A stretch of DNA of 64,000 nucleotides from JAJDBU01 sp046756925 (GTDB taxonomy: Bacteria; Nitrospirota; Nitrospiria; SBBL01; JAADHI01): contig JBHHXH010000002.1 in assembly GCA_046756925.1 (NCBI GenBank), forward strand, positions 13,959 to 77,958, given 5' to 3'. This document shows positions 45,819 through 55,700 of the stretch, piece after piece. The notes under the pieces are model-generated. The model ran no database searches, was not told where the DNA came from, and saw only the letters and a program-made list of their open reading frames with translations. Position numbers and translations under genes: made by a program. Position 1 is the first letter of the stretch, and each line of letters opens with the position of its first letter.

Positions 45819-47030
45819 ATGTCTCTCGCGTTTCCGTTTTTCATCTTATGCATCTTGGTCCTACTGCCTGCGGGGTCTTGGGCCAGGAGCGAGCGTTGGG
45901 GGGATTCGTACGAAAAGACACCCTTATACCTAGAAGAGGGCGCGATCCGATTTCGGGATTTCAGGCCGGAGCTGAAACATGCGGAAGAAGGACGGTATGT
46001 ATCCCGTTTCGAAGACGGTCCGACCCTGACCTATACCATCGCAATTCCCCTCCAAACCCATGTAAAGACATATTTTGAAAGGTACAAGGTGCCCTATGGC
46101 GCTTTTGTCGCCATCGATCCGAAATCCGGAAAGATCCTCGCCTTGGTCGACCATTCGACAAGAGAGCCCCGATCAAAAGGGCTGGTGTTCCGTGCGAGCT
46201 ATCCTGCCGCATCGATCTTTAAGCTCGTGACGGCGGCGGCGGCCATCGAAAAGGAGCAAGTGACGCCCGAAACGACGATTTCCTATCGCGGAGAATTTAA
46301 CCGCCTCAAACCTGCCTATTGGAGGGACAACCCGGAGAAGGATATCTTGAAGACAACCCTGGCGGATGCCTTGGCGAGTTCGAACAATGTAGTTTTTGCC
46401 AAGGTGGGTGCAAGATGGCTCGATTTTCAGACCTTATCTCAATTTGGGAAAAAATTTCTATTTAATCGGCGCATCCCCTTTGAAAGCCCCATTGAAATCA
46501 GCCGAATGGAGATCGATGACTCCGAAGCCAGCCTGGCGAAAACCGCCGCCGGGTTCGGCGAAGTGGGTCTTTCTCCGATGCATGCGGCATTGCTGGGTGC
46601 GGCCATTGCGAATGACGGTGTCATGATGAGGCCATATATGGTCGATTTCATCAACAGCCGGACCGGCGAGAAGATTTATGAATGCGATCCAAAACCCTTG
46701 ATGACAACGGTCTTGCCTGAAACCGCCGCCATGCTTCGAGATATGATGGGTTTGACGGTTCTAAAAGGAACGGTTCAAGAGGTCTTTCAAACGCCACGGC
46801 TGGAGCGTAGCCTCCGAGGCATCGAAATCGGAGGAAAGACCGGTTCCTTAAGGGGTAAAACACCCCGAGGAAGGGTGACCTGGTTTGTCGCGATGGCGCC
46901 CCTCGACGATCCGGAGATTGTCGTCTCCGCGATGATCGTCAACGATCCCGTCTGGCACATCATCGCGCCTCAAGTGGCGAAAACCGCATTGGCTTTTTAT
47001 TTCGAGTCGCGGAATGCAAGGGCGCCTTAG
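45819..47030 (+). CDS. Stand-alone penicillin-binding transpeptidase
   Basis: 403-residue exported transpeptidase with signal peptide (SLAFPFFILCILVLLPAGSWA). The penicillin-binding fold is complete: Ser132 in SIFK, SSN near residue 187 and KTGS near residue 340. The class-B dimerisation module is missing, so it is much shorter than FtsI. It might be a regulator-like PBP or a specialised D,D-transpeptidase. The frame is open from 45711; the signal peptide favours ATG 45819. Confidence 0.82.
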   Translation: MSLAFPFFILCILVLLPAGSWARSERWGDSYEKTPLYLEEGAIRFRDFRPELKHAEEGRYVSRFEDGPTLTYTIAIPLQTHVKTYFERYKVPYGAFVAIDPKSGKILALVDHSTREPRSKGLVFRASYPAASIFKLVTAAAAIEKEQVTPETTISYRGEFNRLKPAYWRDNPEKDILKTTLADALASSNNVVFAKVGARWLDFQTLSQFGKKFLFNRRIPFESPIEISRMEIDDSEASLAKTAAGFGEVGLSPMHAALLGAAIANDGVMMRPYMVDFINSRTGEKIYECDPKPLMTTVLPETAAMLRDMMGLTVLKGTVQEVFQTPRLERSLRGIEIGGKTGSLRGKTPRGRVTWFVAMAPLDDPEIVVSAMIVNDPVWHIIAPQVAKTALAFYFESRNARAP

Positions 47031-47130
47031 CCGGAGTTGAAACCAGGCCGGGTTTTTTTGTGGTGAAGATTCCCGCCTGCCTTAGGGAACCCGCATGGTT
47101 AAAGCGACACTTGTAGACACATACAGCGCA

Positions 47131-48663
47131 CTATGCCATACGCTTTGCGGCGCCCCAGAGGGCTTCCTCGATCGCCGCCAAAAGCGGTGTAAAGCTACCC
47201 GCTTCTAAAGCGGAAAGACCGATGGCCTCATAGCGTGTACAAAGACCTTTGGTCGTTTCTTGATCGATCCGATCGATTTTATTAAAAACAAGAAGCTGCG
47301 GGACCTCCGAGAGCCCAAGCTCCGAGAGGACTTTTCGAACGGTGTCGATCTGCTGTTCGAATCTTGGGCTGCTGATGTCGACCAAATGGATCAGCAGATG
47401 GGCATCCTGTAGTTCGTCTAACGTAGACTGGAAGGCGCCAAGCAGGTCTTTCGGAAGCGACTGGATAAAACCGACGGTATCCGTGATGATCACTTCGCGT
47501 TCCCTCGGAAAACGGAGCCGACGTGTAGAGGTATCGAGTGTTGCAAAGAGGAGGTCCTTGGTTTCGACGCGACTTTTTGTGAGCCGGTTCAGCAGCGTGG
47601 ACTTGCCCGCGTTAGTGTAGCCGACGATCGAGAGGATGGGCAAGCGGTTTGCTGTCCGTTTCTTGCGCCGCCGCTTGCGAGCGGCGGCCAAGTGTTTCAG
47701 TTCCCGTTCCAATCGCGCGATCCGGTCCCAGGCTCGGCGGCGGTCGATTTCCAACCGGGTTTCTCCCGGTCCGCGGCCCCCAATGCCTCCCGTCAGCCGC
47801 GAAAGCGCGGTGCTCCGGGCCGCCAGGCGGGGAAGACGATAACGAAGTTGCGCCAGCTCCACCTGGACTTTCGCCTCACGGCTGTGCGCCCTTTGCGCGA
47901 AGATATCCAGGATCAACTGCGTGCGGTCCAATACCTTCATTTCGGTGACTTCCCCTATCGTCTTGACTTGGAGTGGAGAGAGGTTTTGGTCGAAAACAAG
48001 CAACTCGGCTTGCTGCTGAAGCGCCTTCATCACGACCTCTTTAAGCTTGCCCTCGCCCAAAAGATATTTGGGATGGAGCGCCTTCGGGCGCTGGATAATG
48101 CGTGCGATGGGGACGAGGCGGGCGGAATGGGCGAGCTCGGCGAGTTCGTCCATCGCATTTTCTTGATCGATTCGTGGTTTGAGAGAAGCGCTGATGAGAA
48201 TGGCACGACCCGCGTTGCCGGTGGCCTGGGTCTTTGTTTTTTGTCGGATAAATTCGGTTTCCAGATCGCTGAGAAAGGGCGTGAGCGACAACTTGAGCTG
48301 GTGAATGGGTCGTGGGACGTGGACTTCGTACAGAGCCCCTTTGGGATTGGGCGGCAGCAAGTGCGCCAGATAGACGCGGCCCGGCATGCCGTCGGCCAAG
48401 ATGCTGAGGGCCGCGATGATATCGAGGCGAAGCAAGGCCAGATCACTGAGGTCTTCTGTGCTGAGCGGTTCGTTTCTCAGATGGGTATGGATCAGCCGTA
48501 GTCCTCGAAGCGGACGTTTGCCAAAACGGAACTCGGACAAATCGGGGATGAGAACCTGGCGCTGATTTCCGACCAAGACAAAATGGATGACACCGTCTCT
48601 GGCCACAAGTATCCCGATTTGGCGGTTGATTTCAAGCGAAATGGAGGTCAGGAGTCGGGCCAC
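47131..48663 (-). CDS. hflX: Ribosome-associated GTPase HflX
   Basis: 510 residues from the first canonical start, GTG 48663. HflX domain with KYLLGEGKLKEV and the GGIGGRGPGETRLEIDRRR linker, then the GTPase domain: GYTNAGKSTLLN (G1), DTVGFIQSLP (G3), NKIDRID (G4). It splits and rescues stalled ribosomes. Conserved HflX sequence (LSGLKPLQIKRLERIGHRKI) is encoded in frame upstream as far as about 48762, after an in-frame TGA at 48786-48784. No ATG, GTG or TTG lies in that stretch; ACG 48768 has GGAG 9 nt upstream. The true start may thus be non-canonical. Confidence 0.9.
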   Translation of the reverse strand: MARLLTSISLEINRQIGILVARDGVIHFVLVGNQRQVLIPDLSEFRFGKRPLRGLRLIHTHLRNEPLSTEDLSDLALLRLDIIAALSILADGMPGRVYLAHLLPPNPKGALYEVHVPRPIHQLKLSLTPFLSDLETEFIRQKTKTQATGNAGRAILISASLKPRIDQENAMDELAELAHSARLVPIARIIQRPKALHPKYLLGEGKLKEVVMKALQQQAELLVFDQNLSPLQVKTIGEVTEMKVLDRTQLILDIFAQRAHSREAKVQVELAQLRYRLPRLAARSTALSRLTGGIGGRGPGETRLEIDRRRAWDRIARLERELKHLAAARKRRRKKRTANRLPILSIVGYTNAGKSTLLNRLTKSRVETKDLLFATLDTSTRRLRFPREREVIITDTVGFIQSLPKDLLGAFQSTLDELQDAHLLIHLVDISSPRFEQQIDTVRKVLSELGLSEVPQLLVFNKIDRIDQETTKGLCTRYEAIGLSALEAGSFTPLLAAIEEALWGAAKRMA

Positions 48664-48899
48664 TTCAAAGGTGACGACTTGGTCATCCTTTATTTTTCGG
48701 TGGCCGATTCGCTCCAGGCGTTTGATTTGAAGGGGCTTTAAGCCGCTGAGGGTTCCAAAAATATGCGTAACGGCAGACTCCTTTCATGAATATCTTAGCA
48801 TCTTAGGATCTGAAAATCGAATACATATTGTATTTCCTTCTCGAGGGTGTTAAGATAACAAACTCGCTACATCTTTAAAAATTAAAGGGTTTTTAAGGT

Positions 48900-49907
48900 A
48901 TGTTTTTCAGTCTGAAATGGCGCCGCTTCGGTTTTATCGCCGTGTGCACCATGCTCCTTTCCCCTGCTCTAAACGCGGCCACCCCGGAAGAGATCGCGGA
49001 ATCGCATTTTGAGGAGGCGGTGTCTTTCAATAAACAGCGCCAATTTAACGATGCAATCATCGAATTGGCCCAAGCCGTCAAGCTGAGCATCGACAACCAC
49101 AAGTATCATCGAGCCCTCCACCGAACCTATCTGGCAACACGCCGTGGGCGGCAAGGCATCCTTTTCTATAAGGGATTGGTTCGAGAACACCCGAAAAATC
49201 CAACGGTCCATTATTGGCTGGGTCGTTTTTATCTGGCCGACAAATCCTTGGATGCCGCGGCGAGAGAATTTCAAAGGGTGACCCTCTTGGCGCCGAAGGA
49301 CGAGCACGGTTACATTTCCCTAGGCCACGTCTACATTCGAATGGGAAAGCCGGAGAAAGCCTTGGAAGCTTACCTGAAAGCCGATGTCTTGGTGCCCGAT
49401 ATCCCGGTTGTAAAAGTGGGAATAGGAAATATCTATTACGCTTTTGAGGACTACGACAAAGCGCAAGAGGCATACGAAGTCGCTCTTGAAAAGGACTCCA
49501 GCTATTTGGAGGCCCGCTACAATCTCGGACTGATTTATGAAATAAAAGGAGAGTTCGGAGAGGCGGCTGAGCAGTGGAAACTGATGATCGAGACAGACCC
49601 GAACGAATCGGATGCTCGGGAGCGGCTGGCAAACCTCTATTTTCGCGCGAAGCTTTATATGGATGCCGTGAGAGAATATGCCACCCTGTCTTTGGTTCGA
49701 CTGGAAGATCCGAAAATTTTTTTCGCGCTCGGCGAGGCGCAAATTTTATTGGCGTCCGAGCTGACCAATCAAAAAGATCGAGATACGCTAAAAATGCGGG
49801 CCCGCGAAAGTTTTAGCCGGGTTTTGGAATTGGAACCCAACCACAAAGCGGCCAAAAGGTACCTCAAACGTTTAAAATCGATTGCATCCACGCAAGGGAA
49901 GAAATGA
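48900..49907 (+). CDS. Exported TPR-repeat protein
   Basis: 335-residue protein with a signal peptide (residues 1-27, ending ALNAA). Seven or more tetratricopeptide repeats follow (for example FNDAIIELAQAVKLS, PEKALEAYLKADVLV, YDKAQEAYEVALEKDSSYLEARYNLG). A periplasmic scaffold protein; partners unknown. First gene of a four-gene set of exported proteins. A weak TTGTAT-17-TAAGAT promoter can be drawn upstream. Confidence 0.85.
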   Translation: MFFSLKWRRFGFIAVCTMLLSPALNAATPEEIAESHFEEAVSFNKQRQFNDAIIELAQAVKLSIDNHKYHRALHRTYLATRRGRQGILFYKGLVREHPKNPTVHYWLGRFYLADKSLDAAAREFQRVTLLAPKDEHGYISLGHVYIRMGKPEKALEAYLKADVLVPDIPVVKVGIGNIYYAFEDYDKAQEAYEVALEKDSSYLEARYNLGLIYEIKGEFGEAAEQWKLMIETDPNESDARERLANLYFRAKLYMDAVREYATLSLVRLEDPKIFFALGEAQILLASELTNQKDRDTLKMRARESFSRVLELEPNHKAAKRYLKRLKSIASTQGKK

Positions 49908-49973
49908 CCCCGTGGAAAGCCTGTTAATCAGCTTGAAGCCCCACATTTTGAGGCCCCACAAGGAGCGCTTGGT

Positions 49974-50552
49974 TTGATAAAATTTAAAAAGGGATTTCGT
50001 TTTGTTTTACCGGCCGTTTTCTTTCTCGTCTTTGGCGTCGGGGATGCTTACGGCCGTGCGGAAAAAAAGACCTACGATTGTAATGCGGTGGAAAACAAGG
50101 CGATCCGAACGACCATTGACATGAAATTGGCCAAAAAATGGAAGAAGAAAAAGAAAGAAATCAAGAACGATGTGATCGATAACAACGATTTACTGAAGGT
50201 TCGCTTAAGTTTTTTTCCTTTCTTGGATCCGCCCATGAATCTGGGGGTTGGAAAATGCGTTTCGGCTGAAGATGGCCGAATCGCCATTAAAAAGGCATTG
50301 GAGTACAACCGTGGGATCGGATTTGTTGTCATGCAGGAACTCTTGCCCCATCACTGGATCAGAATTGGTTTGACCGATCTGGCCGAATTGGCGTGGATCC
50401 CTGTGACCCCGAAAGACATATCCCGTTTGGCGGATCCAAGCTTGACCACAGACCAATTTCAATCGGTTTATAGAGAACTGGCCACTTTAAAGGAGCGGAA
50501 GCTTCCCTTTGGGATGGGGACCAAGGAAATAGAGGTCCCGCCTGAAGAATGA
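49974..50552 (+). CDS. Exported protein of unknown function
   Basis: 192-residue protein not recognised. It has a signal peptide (about residues 1-27) and two Cys (residues 35 and 94 region) that could form a disulfide. A very basic KKWKKKKKEIK segment and a C-terminal domain with MQELLPHHWIRIGLTDLAELAWIPV follow. TTG start at 49974 with GGAG at 8 nt. Its stop overlaps the next start (ATGA), so the two are translationally coupled. Confidence 0.72.
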   Translation: MIKFKKGFRFVLPAVFFLVFGVGDAYGRAEKKTYDCNAVENKAIRTTIDMKLAKKWKKKKKEIKNDVIDNNDLLKVRLSFFPFLDPPMNLGVGKCVSAEDGRIAIKKALEYNRGIGFVVMQELLPHHWIRIGLTDLAELAWIPVTPKDISRLADPSLTTDQFQSVYRELATLKERKLPFGMGTKEIEVPPEE

Positions 50553-50971
50553 ATGTTCGATTTGACAAGATACACTTCCAGCGCGATCGAGTTCATTTCC
50601 TCCTTTTTCTTATTTCGATGATTTTTGCCATGCTCATTCGTCCGGCCCTTGGGACCGCCTTGGACCGGGACGCCTCCGAAATAGAAATACTGGATCATGC
50701 ATGGCGTCCCGATGAAGTGTGGGAGAGAATCGGCAAAACGAAGTTCGTCTGGAATGCGACTGTTCGCAACAATTCGGACATTCGAAAACGGGTGTATCTT
50801 TACTATGATCTGCTGGATGAACGCGATGTGCCGGTGGCTCGAAATGTCACCAATCGATACGTCGCTGCGCATGAAACCCTCAAGATTATCGCGGATTCTT
50901 ATATCATGACCTTCGATCTCCCCCGAGTCAGACGAAGTCGGGTGACGGTCAAGGTGGGGGTACCTCACTAA
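50549..50971 (+). CDS. Exported FxLYD-like domain protein
   Basis: 140-residue protein with an N-terminal membrane anchor or signal (FLLFLISMIFAMLI). The domain WNATVRNNSDIRKRVYLYYDLLDERDVPVARN, followed by a hydrophobic strand, resembles FxLYD beta-sandwich domains (inference by pattern). Coupled to the preceding gene through ATGA. Confidence 0.68.
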   Translation: MNVRFDKIHFQRDRVHFLLFLISMIFAMLIRPALGTALDRDASEIEILDHAWRPDEVWERIGKTKFVWNATVRNNSDIRKRVYLYYDLLDERDVPVARNVTNRYVAAHETLKIIADSYIMTFDLPRVRRSRVTVKVGVPH

Positions 50972-51189
50972 GAGCGCTCGAAGATCGGTCCTGATCCCTT
51001 ACCGAGCGCGATACGGTTCCATTAAATCCGTCCAAGCCCTTAAACGTAATGATGGGGCCGTGAACCGTTTTTTATCCAACAAAAAATTGAACGACTTGAT
51101 TCTTGGCCGATCCGGTGCAACAATAGTATAATTCAATGAATATGATTCAATGAAGCTAATGCAAGATCAAGAGAAAACGCGAGGCCCCC

Positions 51190-52197
51190 ATGAAAAAGCT
51201 TGAGCACTTTTGGCGCGATGGAAGACGGCGAAGGCGGGTGTTCATCGGTGTGGGTCTGTGGCTGGTTTTTTATCTGGCCATATCCGTATCCGATATAATG
51301 GCCGAAACACCTTTTATCCAAGAAAAGTCGGTATTAAAAGGGCATATCGATATCGTTCGATCCGTTGCCTTTTCCCCGGATGGCACGCTGTTGGTGACGG
51401 GGAGCTACGATAAAACCGTTCGGGTGTGGGATTTAGAAGCGGGTCGCATGCGTTATATGATGACGAATCCAAATATCGTCAGGGCAGTGGCTTTTTCTCC
51501 GAATGGGAAAATGATTGCCTCTGGCAACTATAATAAGACGGCGGAACTTTGGGATGTCGAAACAGGGAAAAGAAGAGCCGTGCTCGGGCACGTCAAGTTG
51601 GTCCGAACCGTGGCCTTCTCCCCGGACGGGAAACTCTTGGCGACCGGCAGCACGGATTTTAAGGTCCGCCTGTGGTCGATTCGAACCGGAAGGGAAAAGA
51701 AGGTGTTATCCGGACACCGCAAGGCCGTGAACGCCGTGGCCTTCTCCCCGGATGGCAAGATAGTGGCTTCGGGGAGCACGGACCGCAGCATTCGTTTATG
51801 GGACAAAGATTCGGGAAAGGAAGTGGCTGTGTTATTGGGGCATGATAAACCCATCTTCTCGCTCTCCTTTTCCCCGGACGGCGCGACTTTGGCCTCCGGA
51901 GGGAGCGATAAGACCATTCGACTTTGGGATATGGCGGATTATACCGAAAAAAGCCGGCTGATCGGGCATACGGATGCCGTCAATACGGTGGACTATTCCC
52001 CCGACGGCAAAATATTGGTGTCCGGCGGCGCCGATCAGACCCTCCGGTTTTGGGACATCGAAACTGGAGACGAAAAGACCCGGTTGGAAGAAGGCCATTC
52101 CCTCTATGTCGCCTCCGCCACCTTTTCTCCGGACGGCACGATGTTGGCTTCCGGAGGCGGTGACCGCTCTATTCGAGTCTATACGGTCACGCCTTGA
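51190..52197 (+). CDS. Exported seven-bladed WD40 repeat protein
   Basis: 335-residue protein with an N-terminal signal anchor (residues 20-37 hydrophobic, ending MAET). Seven WD repeats fill the rest, each with VAFSPDG and a terminal [RV]-[LV]-W pair (last one RVY), enough for one closed beta-propeller. Bacterial WD40 proteins are usually cytosolic or fused to kinases, so export is noteworthy. Together with the TPR protein it may form a periplasmic scaffold. GAGG precedes ATG 51190. Confidence 0.87.
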   Translation: MKKLEHFWRDGRRRRRVFIGVGLWLVFYLAISVSDIMAETPFIQEKSVLKGHIDIVRSVAFSPDGTLLVTGSYDKTVRVWDLEAGRMRYMMTNPNIVRAVAFSPNGKMIASGNYNKTAELWDVETGKRRAVLGHVKLVRTVAFSPDGKLLATGSTDFKVRLWSIRTGREKKVLSGHRKAVNAVAFSPDGKIVASGSTDRSIRLWDKDSGKEVAVLLGHDKPIFSLSFSPDGATLASGGSDKTIRLWDMADYTEKSRLIGHTDAVNTVDYSPDGKILVSGGADQTLRFWDIETGDEKTRLEEGHSLYVASATFSPDGTMLASGGGDRSIRVYTVTP

Positions 52198-52784
52198 TAA
52201 TATTGTTGTCCTAAATTTTCCGATTCAAACTTCTTTATCCGACCCAAACTTCGAAGCCCTTTAATCATTCACAAATAAAGGAGCTGATACCTGTTTTTAC
52301 AGGCGGAAGCCCATTATAATACGAAAATTTGTCCCCTTTGGCGCTTTCTGCGCCCTTGATTCCACTGGGCCCACCTTAGACTCAGCCTCGTCTAATCACG
52401 TGGTTCTGCACATGGGGGAGATGCAAAGAAATGGTCCCCCTGTATCAAATCCCGTTTTCTTTATATAAAACATAGTTTTGTGTGTATTTTTTTTTGAGTA
52501 ATCTTTAATAAAAAGGCGTAAAGATCTGTAAAAATATTTTGACATGTATTTTGACATGTAAAAAGTGCTTGACACTTTTTTTTTCGCGTGCTAGATTTGC
52601 CAATCTTTTGATCATCCAGTTGATTCAATATTACTCCAGAGAGGTGAGTCGAAACCCTTTCCATGTGGATACCCGGTGAAAGAAACACATATCGTAAGGT
52701 GGGTGTCATTCTTAAACAAACAATTCTTCAAAATTCCCATAGCTTAAAAACCCCTGTAACTAGATGAATATGAAGGAGAATATT
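52198..52784. other. Regulatory region upstream of the giant multicopper oxidase
   Basis: 587 bp without a convincing gene. It contains an imperfect GGGGGA...TCCCCC pair near 52414-52439, A/T-rich DNA from 52450, two tandem copies of TTTTGACATGTA (52537-52560) and a TTGACA-17-TAGATT promoter (52569-52597). The transcript leader to 52785 would be about 180 nt. Confidence 0.55.
52537..52597 (+). promoter_or_regulatory. Promoter with tandem 12-bp repeats upstream of the multicopper oxidase
   Basis: TTTTGACATGTA is repeated exactly in tandem (52537-52548, 52549-52560); each contains the palindrome ACATGT and its own TTGACA. Then TTGACA (52569-52574), 17 bp including a T9 run, TAGATT (52592-52597). 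The repeats are one helical turn apart and could bind a regulator upstream of the -35. Confidence 0.6.
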
Positions 52785-55700
52785 ATGAAGACCAAAAGAA
52801 GAAATGCATTGAGATTATTCTTCGCGTTCATGCTGATTCTTTCTGTTCCGGGAATGTCTTTTGCCGGGGAGGATAATCATGATCATTCACATGACGCCCA
52901 ACCCCAGGTGCTTGCCGCTGCGGAGTCGAGCGACTGGAAAGCGAAACTAAAGGCTCAAATTAAACAGGAAGAACAAGCGGAAGGCCGGAGCGGGCGCAAA
53001 GAGCAGGTTGATGCGGCTATGAAGGCCTTGATGGATGACGTGATGCAGGGCACCCGAAAATTGGCCGAGAGGGGAGAGGGCGCTTCCGGAGGTTTTAACG
53101 ACTTGGGGGCCATGCAGCAGATGGACCGGAGTTTCTTTTTAGGACCGAGCGGAGCCTCCGAAACGGTAACCGGCGGCGGCCGATGCCCGAAAAATGCGCC
53201 CTTGAAGGAATTCGACATCGCAGCAATCAATGTCGAAATCACCTTAAATCAGTGGCTCGATTTCCATCCGGGTTATATGTATGTATTAACGGAAGATCTT
53301 GAAGCTGTTCGTAAGGAAGAACGAATCAATGCAGAGGCCCGCGAGAAGGAAGGCTACGATCCCGGCGCGGTTTCAAACGGCTTGCAAGGCGACAAGATCC
53401 AACCCCTAGTGATCCGTGCCAACCAAGGGGATTGCGTGAACATTACCCTTCACAATCAGTTGGATGGAGAAGAGGTCAGCCTGCATATCCACGGATCGAG
53501 CACGATTATCAAAAAGACCGGAATGGCGGCGACCATTTCCAACCCCGATTCGACCATCATCGACCAGGATGCCAGCCAGGTTTTCGAGTGGTACATCCTT
53601 CCGGACGAGCAGGAGGGTGCCCATACTTTTCACAGCCATGTCGGGCGTGAGCAGGCCAGCCTCGGCATGATCGGGACGTTTATCGTCGAGCCGATGGGCT
53701 CTACTTATATCGATCCGCTGACCGGAAAACCTGGAAAGAGCGGTTGGCAAATGATGATCGCCAGCGATAAAAATCTGCATCCGTCTTCGAGGGATTTTCG
53801 TGAGTTTGTCCTCATCTATCACGAAATCGGCGACGAATCTTTCCGTCCCTTAAACCGTTTCGGTGAGATGATTCCGCAGCGCGATCCCAATACCGATGCT
53901 TACCGGCCCTCGGCGCGCGCCTTGAATTTTAGGAGCGAACCTTTTGGCGTGAACAACCTGGCCGTCCAGGAAAAATATTTTCACTTCGAAGACGAGTCGC
54001 AGGGCTACAGCGCCTATACCTTCGGCGACCCGCCCACCACGATACCGCGCTCTTACATGGGGGACCCAGCCAAGTATCGCTTGGTTCACGGCGGCGGCGA
54101 GGTCTTCCATTCTCACCATCCCCACGGTGGCACTATTCGTTGGCTACGACAGCCGAAGGCGGATGGCAAGGCGGAATTCCTCTTGACAGCTGCCGAAAAC
54201 GGTCCGGTGAAATTCCCAGAGGTACGAACCACCTCCGACCGAGTCGATGTGCAGGTGATTGGGCCTTCCGAAGTCTTGGATCTGCAAACCGAGTGTGGAT
54301 CGGGTCTGTGCCAACAGCTGGCAGGAGACTTCCTTTTCCACTGCCATGTGGCCCACCATTATGTGGCCGGCATGTGGGGATATTGGCGAGTCTACAACAC
54401 CCTCCAGGGTGGAGACTATCCGATGATGAGCACCGATGTCATGCCCCCGCTGCATGAGCTTCCGGACAGAAAAGGCAGAATCAAACCGGCGGTGACCTCC
54501 GACAAGCTCGTCGGCAATACCATGGACTGGTTCGATAAAAAATGGAAGATCACCAAGGCCAAGAGTGACTGGTCGAAACCGATTCCGGATGTGTCCATCA
54601 AGGATTGGGTCAAAATGATGCTTCCTCCTGCCGGCGAACCCGGTCACACCGCCGATGAAAAAGGCCAAATTGCGGCTTACGATGCAACCGTCTGGGATTG
54701 GACCTGGAGCGGTTTAAAGGCCATGGGTGAAAAGGAGGCTACCGGTAAATTTGCCTTCCCGAAATATAAATCGCCGATGCCGGGAAAACGGCCGCCGATT
54801 CTCTTCGACGCCAAGACCGGGAAGCTGGCCTGGCCGCACTTTAAACCACATTTCGGCAAACGGCCGCCTTTTGCACGCCATCATGGTGGTGCGCCGTGGC
54901 TGGAGCCGATTCACATGGATAAGGATACCGGTGCACCCGATTCAGACCCCGGGAGTGTCGGTGCGCCGGGTGAGGAAACCACGCTTCCTCCACGACCGGG
55001 TGAACAAGGCCGTTGGAGTCTGTGCCCGGAAAATGCCGGTCGGAAGCAGTACACTATCCACTTCATCGAGACACCCATTCAGTTGAGCAAGAAACTGGGC
55101 GATGCCAAGCCAGTGGTCGATGAAGGCGGTTTGATCTATGTCTTGCACGAAGAGGAAGAGGAAGTCCGCGCCAATCCGGGCGGAGACAAAGCGATTCCAT
55201 TGATCTATCGATCCAGTGTTTACGACTGTGTCGATGTTTTGTTGAAAAGCGAGTGGCTGGACAACGATGTAACCAATTTTCAAATGTCCAAAATCAATAT
55301 TCACATTCACTTCATCCAGTTCGACAATCAGGCCTCCGACGGGGTCATCAGCGGTTTTTCCTACGATCAGTCGGTTCGCCCCTTCACGCAATTTAAGAAG
55401 GAAAAGCACAAAGGGCTCCCGGTGCCGATGAACGCCCATTTGATGGCGGATGCCAAAGCGGGTTCCGATCGCATTAAGTTTAAGATGCCCGAGGAGGCCA
55501 CCAAATTTCATGTCGGCACCGACATCTTGATTGGCATGGATCAGGTCAAAACGGGCGAAGTCCGATGGATCAAGGACATCAAGGGTGACACCATGATCCT
55601 GTCCGAGCCTCTGAAACATGACCATAAAAAAGGCGAGATCGCTTCGGTGGAATGGATCCGTTATCGTTACTGGGTCGATGCCGACACCGGTGCGGTGTTC

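Noticed and set aside
47040..47062. Terminator between the transpeptidase and hflX
   Set aside because: Only a 5-bp AAACC/GGTTT stem before the T-run; too weak to list.
47692..48501. 269-codon plus-strand frame inside hflX
   Set aside because: Antisense to the well-conserved HflX domains.
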